27,173 nucleotides of DNA, taken from a virus. The notes below the pieces were generated by a model, which had not been told where the DNA came from, ran no database searches, and worked only from the letters and a program-made list of their open reading frames with translations. Made by a program: the position numbers and the translations under genes. Location of the stretch: IMG/VR virus record IMGVR_UViG_3300009154_000221, positions 1-27,173 of that record. One strand, 5' to 3'. Below are positions 13,534 through 21,186 of the stretch, one piece after another. Position 1 is the stretch's first letter; each line of letters starts with the position of its first letter.

Positions 13534-14209
13534 TTTTTAACTCCAATTGGTGACTGTCAAATCTCTTTAGTCTGTTTATAAATGCAGTAGTTTTCTCTGT
13601 CATAACACCTGTCAATTGAAATGTTAGTCTAGGATTATGTCCTGCATTTGCTGTACAATGAGGTATATTTTGCCAGTCAAATGTTGTTACATCGCCGGCA
13701 CGCCATTGTTGATATTGATAATTACCATATGACCAAAAGTGACCAGGCTCCCAATCATTCAATGCAATCATAACACGCATTATTTTCCATGGTTCTTCTG
13801 GTGCCCATTTTTGTAACTTATCAATATGTAAGTTCCATACTTCGCCGGGCATTTGTACATGTATACGTTCCATACAATCATCCAATGCAAACAGTTCGCT
13901 GACTTTTTGCAATGCAGGGGTCAATTTCCAATTCAAATGAGTAATAACTATTTTTGGATCTACCCCTGCACGTGTCAGATCATATTCTTCTGCTAGCAAA
14001 TCTTCTTTAGGTGGTAGTACACCTTCACCTTTATAACCGCGTGTTTCCCATGTTGCCGGTTTTACATCTTTGATGATTTCGGCTACATCATTTTTCCAGT
14101 CGTGTGTGATTCTACCTAACTTAGTTACTTTATCAACTTGTGAATCGTTCTTAAAATTATCAAAGTGATAATTACTTTTTGCTTTTGTTGTGTCCCAACT
14201 ACTAATCAT
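13517..14209 (-). CDS. 2-oxoglutarate/Fe(II)-type oxygenase (aspartyl hydroxylase-like)
   Basis: 230 aa. The metal-binding HxD is in WNLHIDKLQ. A following region PWKIMRVMIALNDWEPGHFW ... GDVTTFDWQNIPHCTANAGHNPRLTFQLTG gives the distal His and the Arg that would hold 2-oxoglutarate. The double-stranded beta-helix fold with HxD...H...R is clear; it looks like the phage aspartyl/asparaginyl hydroxylase-like group. Substrate unknown: protein, nucleic acid or glycan. AAGGA Shine-Dalgarno. Confidence 0.83.
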   Translation of the reverse strand: MISSWDTTKAKSNYHFDNFKNDSQVDKVTKLGRITHDWKNDVAEIIKDVKPATWETRGYKGEGVLPPKEDLLAEEYDLTRAGVDPKIVITHLNWKLTPALQKVSELFALDDCMERIHVQMPGEVWNLHIDKLQKWAPEEPWKIMRVMIALNDWEPGHFWSYGNYQYQQWRAGDVTTFDWQNIPHCTANAGHNPRLTFQLTGVMTEKTTAFINRLKRFDSHQLELKNESWF

Positions 14210-14838
14210 AGTGTGTCCTTTATTCCACTTACTTTTCTTACAAGACTATCTAACTCTTGTCTTTCGATACTTTTAAAATATTTGCTATTTGCATCTTCTT
14301 CTAATATGATATTTATTCTAGGATCGTCATACGCTATAGGAAAGTCTAACTGCTTAGATAAGCTTTGTAGATATTTACCCTTATACAAATACAGTAGTTC
14401 TTGGCTTATGAATACTGAATCTAATGTCATTAGATACTCAAGTGGTTCATCAAAGTCAGATAGACTAACTCTATCTCTTACTCTATGTTGTTGATGCTTT
14501 AAAATATTTTGGTCTCTGCCAATGATTGCTATTTTAACTTTGATACCAAATTTCTCTAGTGTCTCAACAAACAGTTTGTATTTGGGTATAGTAACAACCC
14601 CGTTATTTGCATAAGGGCAACTGATGCTGGTTACATAATTATCACATTTTGACCAGTCAATACTATGAACAAGACTAGGTGTATTCCAGCATTCACTAAA
14701 AGGTTCATGGTCATGTGCTATCCAATAATCAATAAGCAATTCTTTCCAACCAGATACATCTTGGTGTAGTGCTAATACTTTACTGAACACATGATTACCG
14801 GATCCTTGTGGTCCGGTAATAATTAACAGTTGTTTCAT
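14206..14838 (-). CDS. P-loop sulfotransferase-like protein
   Basis: 210 aa. Starts LLIITGPQGSGNHVFSKVLALHQDV, a Walker-A-like loop in which the Lys of GSGK is Asn. This is like the PAPS 5'-phosphosulfate loop of phage sulfotransferase-like proteins rather than an ATPase. A later AIIGRDQNILKHQQHR may be the 3'-phosphate-binding part (R-x5-S-type). The ATG overlaps the stop of the upstream sulfotransferase-like gene by 4 bases. Donor and acceptor are inferred only. Confidence 0.7.
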   Translation of the reverse strand: MKQLLIITGPQGSGNHVFSKVLALHQDVSGWKELLIDYWIAHDHEPFSECWNTPSLVHSIDWSKCDNYVTSISCPYANNGVVTIPKYKLFVETLEKFGIKVKIAIIGRDQNILKHQQHRVRDRVSLSDFDEPLEYLMTLDSVFISQELLYLYKGKYLQSLSKQLDFPIAYDDPRINIILEEDANSKYFKSIERQELDSLVRKVSGIKDTL

Positions 14839-15455
14839 ATCACTGTAACTCTTACATCTGATGCACCGTAGTCTTGATAATAATCATTAGGAGGCAATTG
14901 TATTTTTAACATCTTGCAGAGCATGTGATTAGTTAATGGAACTTTACCGGGATATTTGTAGTTTGCTTTAACTATGCCCTGATTCTGTTGTTTAATCTTC
15001 TCTGCCATGACTTTCAAGTTCTGATAGTATTCACTGTAGTCAGGGTATGTAATGTCAAAGTGACCGCACTTGACCCACCACCCTAAACACGCATCATCAG
15101 GACGATGTACTAACACGATAGGACAATCAGGCCATGTTTCTTTGATGTAATCAATATGATTGCTGAACACATGACTTTTAATGATACGTACACCTTCACC
15201 GGTAAATGCTTCATCAAAGTCACGCTCTAATGTTTCTCTATCATACATTGGTAATCGATGAAATAGTTTACCAAACTCCATGCCAGGGTCGTAGTATGCA
15301 CCTAAATGCATCAATTCCATTTTGCCACTGGCGTCATGGTAATATGTTCTAGTATCACTGTAATCTGATTGGTCAACGCTAGGACTATAGTAGATGTTCT
15401 TTACAACACTAGACCATTTACTGCCCGGTGCTCCTGCGACAAATATGTATTTCAT
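14835..15455 (-). CDS. P-loop sulfotransferase-like protein
   Basis: 206 aa. N-terminal YIFVAGAPGSKWSSVVKNIYYSP is a P-loop-like 5'-phosphosulfate loop. RIIKSHVFSNHIDYIKETWPDCPIVLVHRPDDACLGWWVKCGHF matches the KSHxF / VxRxPxD part of the sulfotransferase 3'-phosphate site. It sits beside the second sulfotransferase-like gene and three genes from the APS-kinase fusion. Transfers sulfate from PAPS to an unknown hydroxyl or amine, if active. AAGGA Shine-Dalgarno. Confidence 0.78.
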   Translation of the reverse strand: MKYIFVAGAPGSKWSSVVKNIYYSPSVDQSDYSDTRTYYHDASGKMELMHLGAYYDPGMEFGKLFHRLPMYDRETLERDFDEAFTGEGVRIIKSHVFSNHIDYIKETWPDCPIVLVHRPDDACLGWWVKCGHFDITYPDYSEYYQNLKVMAEKIKQQNQGIVKANYKYPGKVPLTNHMLCKMLKIQLPPNDYYQDYGASDVRVTVI

Positions 15456-16433
15456 TTAATCCTTAGATAGGTCAATCTTACTTAGCACAGGCAAGAATGC
15501 CGCGCGTAAATCGTCCATATGTTTTTTCAATCCTGCAGGCGTAAGTTCATCTTCTGCATAGAATATAACATTAGCATCAATGTATTCCTTGTATTCAGTG
15601 CTACGGACTGCTTTACTAAACTGTTGTTGATACCATGCAACAATATCTTTATCTGTGCCAGGTGGTAATTCAATACTCCATGCGGCATACACGTTAATGC
15701 CCGGGGCTACTGTGTTTAGTAAGGGAACATCAGGAAACTGAGGCATCTTACGTGTGCCAGTAAACCCAATTGGTTTAACTTTGCCACCTTCAATCAATGG
15801 TTTAGCAACTGCAATTGGCATGATACCAAACTCTGTGCCAGTTTTACCATCATAACTTGCTACGCTAGTAACTGCCGGTAACGGTCCGTTGAATTTAATA
15901 CTTTTGACAGCATCTTTGTTTCCATTACCCTTGTCTAGTAGATATTCAAATGCTGTTCTATGTGCTCCGCCACCAATAGCAACGTTAATGTTTCTACCTG
16001 ATTGAATGTATTTGATAAACTCTTGCGGGGTGTTGATGCCACTCTTTACACTAGCAACTAATACTAGAGGGCTCTTTCCCATTGTCAATACGTCAATGAA
16101 GCTGTCGTAGTTATACTTCTTAATATTCTTTTCCCAGATATCATTCGTTACATATGAACTCATGTGACTTGGTAAGTTGATAGTGTGTCCATCATTAGGA
16201 GCTTCTAAAAACTTGTTGTTGGCAATGACTGAATCAGCACCAGGAATATTCTGAACTACATATGTGAACTTTGGATTAGATTTCTGTACAATCTCTGCTA
16301 GTTTACGAAATGCCATTTCGTTACCAGCACCGGGAGTGTTACCAATATAAACTTGTACTGGTTTGGTTGGTTCCCATGCAAATGATAACATAGGTAATAC
16401 TGCTAATGTAAGTGTTGCTAAAATTTTTTTCAT
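15456..16433 (-). CDS. Bug/TctC-family periplasmic solute-binding protein (copy 2)
   Basis: 325 aa, standard family length. Signal peptide MKKILATLTLAVLPMLSFA (1-19), then the full Bug pattern: GNTPGAGNEMAFRKLAEIV, VVQNIPGADSVIANNKFLEAPNDGHTINLP, LPAVTSVASYDGKTGTEFGIMPIAVAKPLIEGGKVKPIGFTG and PQFPDVPLLNTVAPGINVYAAWSIELPPGT. It is more typical than copy 1 and diverged from it. Secreted to the periplasm; could feed a host tripartite tricarboxylate transporter with a C4-C6 carboxylate. First gene of the operon, with an AGGAGG Shine-Dalgarno 5 bases before the ATG. Confidence 0.93.
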   Translation of the reverse strand: MKKILATLTLAVLPMLSFAWEPTKPVQVYIGNTPGAGNEMAFRKLAEIVQKSNPKFTYVVQNIPGADSVIANNKFLEAPNDGHTINLPSHMSSYVTNDIWEKNIKKYNYDSFIDVLTMGKSPLVLVASVKSGINTPQEFIKYIQSGRNINVAIGGGAHRTAFEYLLDKGNGNKDAVKSIKFNGPLPAVTSVASYDGKTGTEFGIMPIAVAKPLIEGGKVKPIGFTGTRKMPQFPDVPLLNTVAPGINVYAAWSIELPPGTDKDIVAWYQQQFSKAVRSTEYKEYIDANVIFYAEDELTPAGLKKHMDDLRAAFLPVLSKIDLSKD

Positions 16434-16464
16434 CGTTCCTCCTAATATAAATATGATGACAATA

Positions 16465-16472
16465 TATTTATG
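16465..16472 (-). promoter_or_regulatory. Late-type CATAAATA box upstream of the 16433 operon
   Basis: CATAAATA at 16472-16465, about 31 bases before the ATG. Unlike the other late-type boxes the leader here is long enough to hold the AGGAGG Shine-Dalgarno. A plus-strand TATAAATA also lies at 16446-16453. Confidence 0.4.
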
Positions 16473-16491
16473 CCATTCAGCATAAAAATTT

Positions 16492-16499
16492 ACTAAATA
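16492..16499 (+). promoter_or_regulatory. Late-type ACTAAATA box
   Basis: ACTAAATA, identical to the box before the PP-loop gene at 9080, 13 bases before the ATG at 16513. No clear Shine-Dalgarno follows. Confidence 0.4.
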
Positions 16500-16512
16500 T
16501 AGAAAAAATCAG

Positions 16513-17241
16513 ATGAATACTAAAATTTTTAAGCTATTACAAGAAAATTTACAGCTTGCGTTCAATTTACCCAAGTACAGTAAAATTTCTATAGACGAAC
16601 AAACTATTGTGCAAGACTTACCTTGGACGCCCGCACGATATAGCAAATTCAAAGATAGTGTAGAAGCTGAATTGCATTTGCCCTGCGATTATGTAGGGAC
16701 ACTAGGTGCTATTACTAATGACTTGTCAGAACGCTATATCCTAAGATTCTTTAGTGAGATATGGAAGCCTAGAACAGGTGACTATGAGCATACTGGATGG
16801 GAACTTGCTGATGAAATCAACAAACTAAACCCGGAGAAAGTACTTGATGTTGGTTGTGGGTATCACCCATTTAAGGGTCGTATTCAGAATATTATTGGCA
16901 TTGATCCATATAACAATCAAGCTGACTATGAGGTTGACATCTTAGAATATAAAGTAAAGCCAGAAAGTCACGATGTTATAATGGCTCTTGGATCTATTAA
17001 TTTTAATTCACGTGATGAGATTGAATCACGGTTCAGTCATTGCATCAATCTATTGAAGAAGGGTGGAAAATTCTATCTACGTGCTAACCCAGGGATCACT
17101 CACAAGACAGGGCCGTATGTTGAAATATTTCCTTGGACATTTGAAGTTGTAAATGAATTTGCTGAAAAATATAATCTCAAGTTAGATACTTTTAAGAAAG
17201 ATAATAATGATAGATTATATTTTGTTTATACTAAATTATAG
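16513..17241 (+). CDS. Class I SAM-dependent methyltransferase (paralogue of 24547-25086)
   Basis: 242 aa. Motif I VLDVGCGYHPF (110-120), acidic loop IGIDPYN (129-135), and the post-I region SHDVIMALGSINF with CINLLKKGGKFYLRANPG give a clear class I SAM methyltransferase. The ~100-residue N-terminal extension is not in the paralogue. It shares GW/GYxLxxEIN, DVGCG, xIGxDxxP, DI.LCLGSI and IKKGG with that protein. Acceptor unknown. The stop is followed directly by a bidirectional hairpin terminator. Confidence 0.87.
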   Translation: MNTKIFKLLQENLQLAFNLPKYSKISIDEQTIVQDLPWTPARYSKFKDSVEAELHLPCDYVGTLGAITNDLSERYILRFFSEIWKPRTGDYEHTGWELADEINKLNPEKVLDVGCGYHPFKGRIQNIIGIDPYNNQADYEVDILEYKVKPESHDVIMALGSINFNSRDEIESRFSHCINLLKKGGKFYLRANPGITHKTGPYVEIFPWTFEVVNEFAEKYNLKLDTFKKDNNDRLYFVYTKL

Positions 17242-17247
17242 CCAAAA

Positions 17248-17271
17248 AAATAGACCCCGAAAGGTCTATTT
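17248..17271. terminator. Bidirectional terminator
   Basis: Perfect stem AAATAGACC/GGTCTATTT (9 bp, 6-nt loop CCGAAA), with a run of A to the left and T to the right. It ends the plus-strand methyltransferase gene and overlaps the stop codon of the convergent phosphoesterase gene (17271-17273). Confidence 0.88.
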
Positions 17272-17873
17272 TACATTGTGGGGCCGTTCCCACTTTTGAA
17301 TCCAACTGAACCGCCTTCTGCCTCGATACGTTTGATAACGTCTTCAAACAGGATAGGTGTAAAATCTGTTTGTTCAACACATACACAATGATAACGAACA
17401 TCGTTTTCATCACTGTATAATGTTACACCTGTCTTAGCGTCAATACCTCTAGCTTTTTTCACTCTATTAGAATGTAAGTGGCCATGAATGTTGACACCAA
17501 AACGTCCTAATGATGCCTCATGTAACGGGATGTGACTTAAAATCATACCGTTCATTACATGATACGCACGTAATTCACGGAAGTATAATCTATACTCATC
17601 ATCACGAAAGATATCGTGGTTACCACGAATCAATACCTTGTCACCGTTTAAGCGACTCAACGTAATTAATGACTTGCGGTTAATAACTACGTCACCTAAG
17701 TGATATACTTTGTCATTTGGACGAACTCGGTCGTTCCAACGCTTAATCATTTCCTCATCCATCTCATGTGGATCAGTCCATGGACGAATCTTTGTAACAC
17801 CGTCTGCTTCGGTGAATCTGCACACGCCGGCATGACCAAAGTGGGTGTCACTCGTTAAAAATACTGCTGGCAT
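17271..17873 (-). CDS. Calcineurin-like metallophosphoesterase
   Basis: 200 aa from MPAVFLTSDTHFGHAG at 17873. All five motifs are present: DTHFGH (D9, H11), LGDVV (60-61 GD), RGNHD (85-87), SH (113-114) and GHLH (131-134), typical of small YfcE-like two-metal phosphoesterases. The upstream longer ATG is rejected because the chosen start follows AGAGAGGGT and overlaps the stop of the 71-aa gene as TAATG. Substrate could be a cyclic nucleotide, phosphodiester or other phosphate ester. Terminal gene of the operon that begins with the phosphatase at 18867. Confidence 0.88.
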   Translation of the reverse strand: MPAVFLTSDTHFGHAGVCRFTEADGVTKIRPWTDPHEMDEEMIKRWNDRVRPNDKVYHLGDVVINRKSLITLSRLNGDKVLIRGNHDIFRDDEYRLYFRELRAYHVMNGMILSHIPLHEASLGRFGVNIHGHLHSNRVKKARGIDAKTGVTLYSDENDVRYHCVCVEQTDFTPILFEDVIKRIEAEGGSVGFKSGNGPTM

Positions 17874-18088
17874 TATACCCTCTCTTTCTTTACTCGTCCG
17901 ATGCGTGACGTTTTGTTCCAATCATAAGCGATGCCATCCGGACACTTACCATCACGCACACTGTCTACACCAAACATACCGCATACTTCGAATCCGTCTC
18001 CTATGATAGAAATGAATTCGTTTAATGACTTAGCATAATCCATTGCTGAATTTAAGTCTACAAATTCTAATTCTTTTACTTTAAACAT
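17873..18088 (-). CDS. Small hypothetical phage protein
   Basis: 71 aa, starting MFKVKELEFVDLNSAMDYAKSL. Mixed alpha/beta with CGMFGVDSVRDGKCPDGIAYDWNKTSRIGRVKK, a common phage small-protein pattern of unknown function. AAAGGA Shine-Dalgarno; overlaps the metallophosphoesterase start. Confidence 0.72.
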   Translation of the reverse strand: MFKVKELEFVDLNSAMDYAKSLNEFISIIGDGFEVCGMFGVDSVRDGKCPDGIAYDWNKTSRIGRVKKERV

Positions 18089-18097
18089 TTTATTCCT

Positions 18098-18406
18098 TTA
18101 CGCAACCATCCAGTGGTCGCTTTCTTTGTATTCGATGGATTCGGCACCATCATATTCATTTATTTTGAATTCTGTTCCTACCGGCATCCATTCTACTTCT
18201 AAATCTTTCATACCACCGGTGTAGATATCTGGATACTTCAATGCTACATATGTTGCCAATTCATCCCATTTTTCCTTTTCAACAAACTTTACGATTGCTG
18301 GATCAAAAAGAATTTCAGGACATTCATAGTTCCATGTGTACCATCCTGCACCGAAGCCAGGACTATACAACACTGCCACCTTACCATCTTCATTTAACTT
18401 GTTCAT
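18098..18406 (-). CDS. Hypothetical phage protein
   Basis: 102 aa, MNKLNEDGKVAVLYSPGFGAGWYTW...: the SPGFGAGWYTWN stretch looks conserved-protein-like, followed by an acidic/aromatic half. No domain recognised. ATGA overlap with the phosphatase gene; shared operon with both phosphoesterases. Confidence 0.7.
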   Translation of the reverse strand: MNKLNEDGKVAVLYSPGFGAGWYTWNYECPEILFDPAIVKFVEKEKWDELATYVALKYPDIYTGGMKDLEVEWMPVGTEFKINEYDGAESIEYKESDHWMVA

Positions 18407-18867
18407 TCTATTCTCTTAAAAGATCGCCAATCATCAATGTTTGGCTTTTCATCTTCATCATATGTCCAACCTAATGCCTTCATCATACGATGTTTGACAA
18501 GTAAGTTAGGGCTACGCCATCTTCCTACGTCTTCAAACCCCATCATAACACCAACTTCGCATACTGCACCACTACGGCATACACCTGCAAAACAATGAAC
18601 AACCACGTTCATTCTATTTTCTTTGGCATGTTGCAATAGTCTAACCAATTCGTTTGCTTGTTCTTGACTGCAACGCATTGCTTCATCTAAAGCAAAATCA
18701 TTCTTCTCAATGTCCAAGAATTCAAAATTGTGAATCTCTTTGAATTTGTGAGCAGGTGTTGGTCTCCAACTCGCAGGGTCTGTGATGCTAATCAGCATAC
18801 TATTCTCTCCGGCTTCATGATGAAATCTAGTAGGTATATCAGCGGCTGCTACATTTTCAATCCACAT
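18403..18867 (-). CDS. Protein tyrosine/dual-specificity phosphatase-like
   Basis: 154 aa. The signature HCFAGVCRSG (H91, C92, R98, S99, G100) is the HC(X5)R(S/T) motif of cysteine-based phosphatases; the strand VVVHC and helix after it fit the P-loop. A WPD-loop equivalent is not obvious; the N-terminal ITDPASWRP may contribute. Cleaves a phosphomonoester of a protein or a nucleotide. AAGGAG Shine-Dalgarno and a sigma70 promoter directly upstream; first gene of the 18867-17271 operon. Confidence 0.83.
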   Translation of the reverse strand: MWIENVAAADIPTRFHHEAGENSMLISITDPASWRPTPAHKFKEIHNFEFLDIEKNDFALDEAMRCSQEQANELVRLLQHAKENRMNVVVHCFAGVCRSGAVCEVGVMMGFEDVGRWRSPNLLVKHRMMKALGWTYDEDEKPNIDDWRSFKRIE

Positions 18868-18887
18868 ATCTAACTCCTTAATAATGT

Positions 18888-18916
18888 ATTATACTACACC
18901 TTGGATTATTAGTCAA
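18888..18916 (-). promoter_or_regulatory. Sigma70-type promoter (TTGACT-N17-TATAAT)
   Basis: -35 TTGACT (18916-18911) overlaps by one base the TAA of the upstream gene (18909-18911); -10 TATAAT at 18893-18888. Short leader of about 13 nt with AAGGAG. Confidence 0.85.
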
Positions 18917-19475
18917 CCTTGGGCAAGGGTGCTATAATTTTATGTAACCAGTGATTGTATATATTGACGTTTAATGGAGTGTCTATCCATTGCTGTAATT
19001 TTTCTATTAGATTACCTTCTAATATATCTTTAAAGAGTATGACTTTACGAATATGGCCATATTTTTTAGCAAATTTAACTCTTTGAATTCGTCTAGCGAG
19101 TTCTGTTTCATTAAATGGAGGATGAGATTTAGGAAGAATTATATGACTCCGTTCCATACACCATTTGGCATATTTATAATCAGAGTCATCAATTAAAATA
19201 GTATCTATTATATGTTGTAATCCAAAATCAAAATAATGACTACAGGTAATTGCTGTGTATTTTTTTTCTATTTCTTCTAAATATGGAGTTTTTCTAGAAC
19301 CAGAATATAATACATTTTCTGCACCATTATTTTTAATAATAGCCAACTTAAAGTGTAATCTTAATGTATTAGGCCTAGCCCGCACATCAATATTGGTTAA
19401 ATCATAATCTTTACTATCTATTACTGCGGCTAACATATCTCCTGCCGCACCAGGATTATATAATACTTGATACAT
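18909..19475 (-). CDS. P-loop phage protein, possibly sulfotransferase-like
   Basis: 188 aa, starting MYQVLYNPGAAGDMLAAVIDS. The NPGAAGD stretch resembles a P-loop-like phosphate-binding turn; TAITCSHYFDFGLQHIIDTI and later KYAKWCMERSHIILPKSHPPF echo the sulfotransferase KSH-type region. The basic stretch ARRIQRVKFAKKYG follows. This is a tentative fold call. A GATAAATA box 4 bases before the ATG suggests a late-type, leaderless start. Confidence 0.6.
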   Translation of the reverse strand: MYQVLYNPGAAGDMLAAVIDSKDYDLTNIDVRARPNTLRLHFKLAIIKNNGAENVLYSGSRKTPYLEEIEKKYTAITCSHYFDFGLQHIIDTILIDDSDYKYAKWCMERSHIILPKSHPPFNETELARRIQRVKFAKKYGHIRKVILFKDILEGNLIEKLQQWIDTPLNVNIYNHWLHKIIAPLPKVD

Positions 19476-19479
19476 AATG

Positions 19480-19487
19480 TATTTATC
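19480..19487 (-). promoter_or_regulatory. Late-type box GATAAATA
   Basis: GATAAATA then CATT then the ATG at 19475, matching the spacing seen at 12624, 21095 and 25092. Confidence 0.5.
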
Positions 19488-19491
19488 TAGG

Positions 19492-19513
19492 AAAAGGTCG
19501 TTAACGACCTTTT
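19492..19513. terminator. Perfect palindromic hairpin after tRNA-Trp
   Basis: AAAAGGTCG-TTAA-CGACCTTTT, a perfect 22-base palindrome with T-run, 5 bases past the tRNA-Trp 3' end. It should terminate the operon from 21090 and protect the next gene. Confidence 0.85.
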
Positions 19514-19518
19514 GTTTT

Positions 19519-19594
19519 TGGCATCCCGGGTAAGCCTCGAACTTACAACCCCTGGTTTTGGAGACCAGTGCTCTGCCAATTGAGCTACCGAGAT
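19519..19594 (-). tRNA. tRNA-Trp (CCA)
   Basis: 76 nt. Acceptor ATCTCGG/CCGGGAT, D arm GCTC/GAGC, anticodon arm CTGGT-CTCCAAA-ACCAG, T arm GTAAG/CTTAC, encoded CCA end. It follows the omega-subunit gene by 7 bases, so they are probably co-transcribed. Confidence 0.95.
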
Positions 19595-19601
19595 ATATTC
19601 T

Positions 19602-19823
19602 TTATGCGTTTTTTCTAATACGCTTGAGGTATTCTCTACCCACAAGTCCTGCTTCAATTTCTTGAAGTGCAGTCACAATAGGACCTGCTTTAGAGACTAG
19701 TGTAGAACGATGTCCACGCTTTAACTCTCTTACTCTATGTGAAGCGATAAGAACTAAATCAAATCGATTACCAACCATATTAACGGCGTCTTCACTTGTA
19801 TATCTTGCTCTGCTTTCAGTCAT
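19602..19823 (-). CDS. rpoZ: RNA polymerase omega-subunit homologue
   Basis: 73 aa. ARYTSEDAVNMVGNRFDLVLIASHRVREL, GPIVTALQEIEAGLVGREYLKRI match bacterial omega throughout, in particular the GNRFDLVLxAxxRxRxL and TxALxEIExGL motifs; the C-terminal tail is shorter than E. coli omega (91 aa). Omega clasps the beta-prime subunit of host RNA polymerase, so a phage copy would replace or supplement the host subunit. Strong AAGGAAG Shine-Dalgarno. In an operon with a methyltransferase, an oxygenase-like protein and tRNA-Trp. Confidence 0.92.
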   Translation of the reverse strand: MTESRARYTSEDAVNMVGNRFDLVLIASHRVRELKRGHRSTLVSKAGPIVTALQEIEAGLVGREYLKRIRKNA

Positions 19824-19834
19824 TTTCTTCCTTT

Positions 19835-20434
19835 TTAAAATTCAAACATTAATCTTTTCATTGTCTCAAAATAAATTTTAGGTCTTAATGCTAATGCAGG
19901 CCTTAATGTTAATACAACTCTTTCATTATCTGATTGTGAATTATCCCAATCGTGAAATATTTCGGTATTAAACAATATTGCTTCATTGGGCTGAGCCACC
20001 ATTGATTTAACCGGGGAGTGTTTAGTTTTATCAAATCCAACACATTCCCTTGATCCATTATGTTTAGGATCGATTTCATACATAGATAAATCTTCATCAC
20101 TATACCAGCTGGTCACACACTTATCATCTAATATTTTAGAAGTATAATTTATACTAACATGGTCAAATGATCCGTCTTTATGAGCCCTATATGTCATATG
20201 CGGCTTTGATATGAATAACGATACCCGATCAATTTCTAATGGTGGAAATTTTAAGGGAATCATACTCAGCATTTTTTTAGATTCATCTGGCTGTAATTTA
20301 TAATGAGTAAAATCTTCATTTATCTTATAAATATCCGGGGTGATTACATTGCAATAATCTATTATAGACTGTATACCGGCGTGAGTATATCTAATATAAT
20401 AAGGACTACAATCTTCAATGATTTCGTATTTCAT
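19835..20434 (-). CDS. 2OG-Fe(II) oxygenase-like protein
   Basis: 199 aa. HKDGSFDHVSINY supplies a candidate HxD; AILFNTEIFHDWDNSQSDNERVVLTLRPAL supplies the distal His and the Arg that would contact 2-oxoglutarate. The pattern HxD...H...R is consistent with the DSBH oxygenase fold, but the metal site is not confirmed. It starts 2 bases after the methyltransferase stop and 11 bases before rpoZ. Substrate unknown. Confidence 0.72.
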   Translation of the reverse strand: MKYEIIEDCSPYYIRYTHAGIQSIIDYCNVITPDIYKINEDFTHYKLQPDESKKMLSMIPLKFPPLEIDRVSLFISKPHMTYRAHKDGSFDHVSINYTSKILDDKCVTSWYSDEDLSMYEIDPKHNGSRECVGFDKTKHSPVKSMVAQPNEAILFNTEIFHDWDNSQSDNERVVLTLRPALALRPKIYFETMKRLMFEF

Positions 20435-20436
20435 GC

Positions 20437-21090
20437 TTACTCTAAAAATAATAGGTTGTTATTTTTAAATACATCTCTCCAGTATCCTGTGTTAGGTATC
20501 AGAGCCCATAATTTAGTATTTTCAAAAACTATCAATGTTCTATTTTTTTTTGTTTGATTTAATGCGACCGCAACCCCATTAAACCAGGGATGAAAATCAT
20601 CTCCTAGTAATAATCCGGTATCGGATTCATACTTTTCAATATCATGTTTAACATCCAATAATGTATGTGAAGCATCAATAAAGGTAAGATCGTAATGTTT
20701 TACTTTCTCAAAATCTTTGCTAGAAGTAGGGTGTACATTTATATTAGCATACATTTCTTCACCTATACAAAATCTAAATGCATCATGCCATCCTGTAGCT
20801 TTTGCAATTTCTCTTGCATCAGCATACATAATAGGATCGCCTAGTGCAAATTGCAAATTTTCAAACTCAATATTTAATAATGATTGGCTAGAAACAATTC
20901 TAAAATTATCAACTATATCCATGCTTACAGAAGAATTTTTACCTCTATAGAGGGCAGTAGTAGAACTACCCAAAAAACAACCTATTTCTAAAATAGAACC
21001 ATTATCAGGAACATAACCAGCCAATGTTGAAAGAATTATTAATTCTTTTTCGAGCATCCAACCCGGAATGTTTACATTGTATTTTTGCAT
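20437..21090 (-). CDS. SAM-dependent methyltransferase (Methyltransf_24 type)
   Basis: 217 aa from MQKYNVNIPGWML at 21090. Motif I ILEIGCFLGSSTTAL with VSMDIVDN following, HYDLTFIDASHTLLDVKHDIEKY and GLLLGDDFHPWFNGVAVAL are the marks of the macrocin-O-methyltransferase-like class. The upstream ATG at 21207 runs through tRNA-Gly and is rejected. A CATAAATA box 4 bases before the ATG suggests late-type, leaderless expression. Acts on a glycan or small molecule in this family; the target here is unknown. Confidence 0.85.
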   Translation of the reverse strand: MQKYNVNIPGWMLEKELIILSTLAGYVPDNGSILEIGCFLGSSTTALYRGKNSSVSMDIVDNFRIVSSQSLLNIEFENLQFALGDPIMYADAREIAKATGWHDAFRFCIGEEMYANINVHPTSSKDFEKVKHYDLTFIDASHTLLDVKHDIEKYESDTGLLLGDDFHPWFNGVAVALNQTKKNRTLIVFENTKLWALIPNTGYWRDVFKNNNLLFLE

Positions 21091-21094
21091 ATTG

Positions 21095-21102
21095 TATTTA
21101 TG
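21095..21102 (-). promoter_or_regulatory. Late-type box CATAAATA
   Basis: CATAAATA then CAAT then the ATG at 21090; it lies just past the 3' end of tRNA-Gly. Confidence 0.5.
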
Positions 21103-21110
21103 TTTATATT

Positions 21111-21186
21111 TGGAGCGGGAAATCGGGTTCGAACCGACGACATTCACGTTGGCAACGTGATGCTCTACCAACTGAGCTATTCCCGC
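21111..21186 (-). tRNA. tRNA-Gly (GCC)
   Basis: 76 nt, acceptor GCGGGAA/TTCCCGC, anticodon loop TTGCCAA, T loop GTTCGAA, encoded CCA. Confidence 0.96.
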
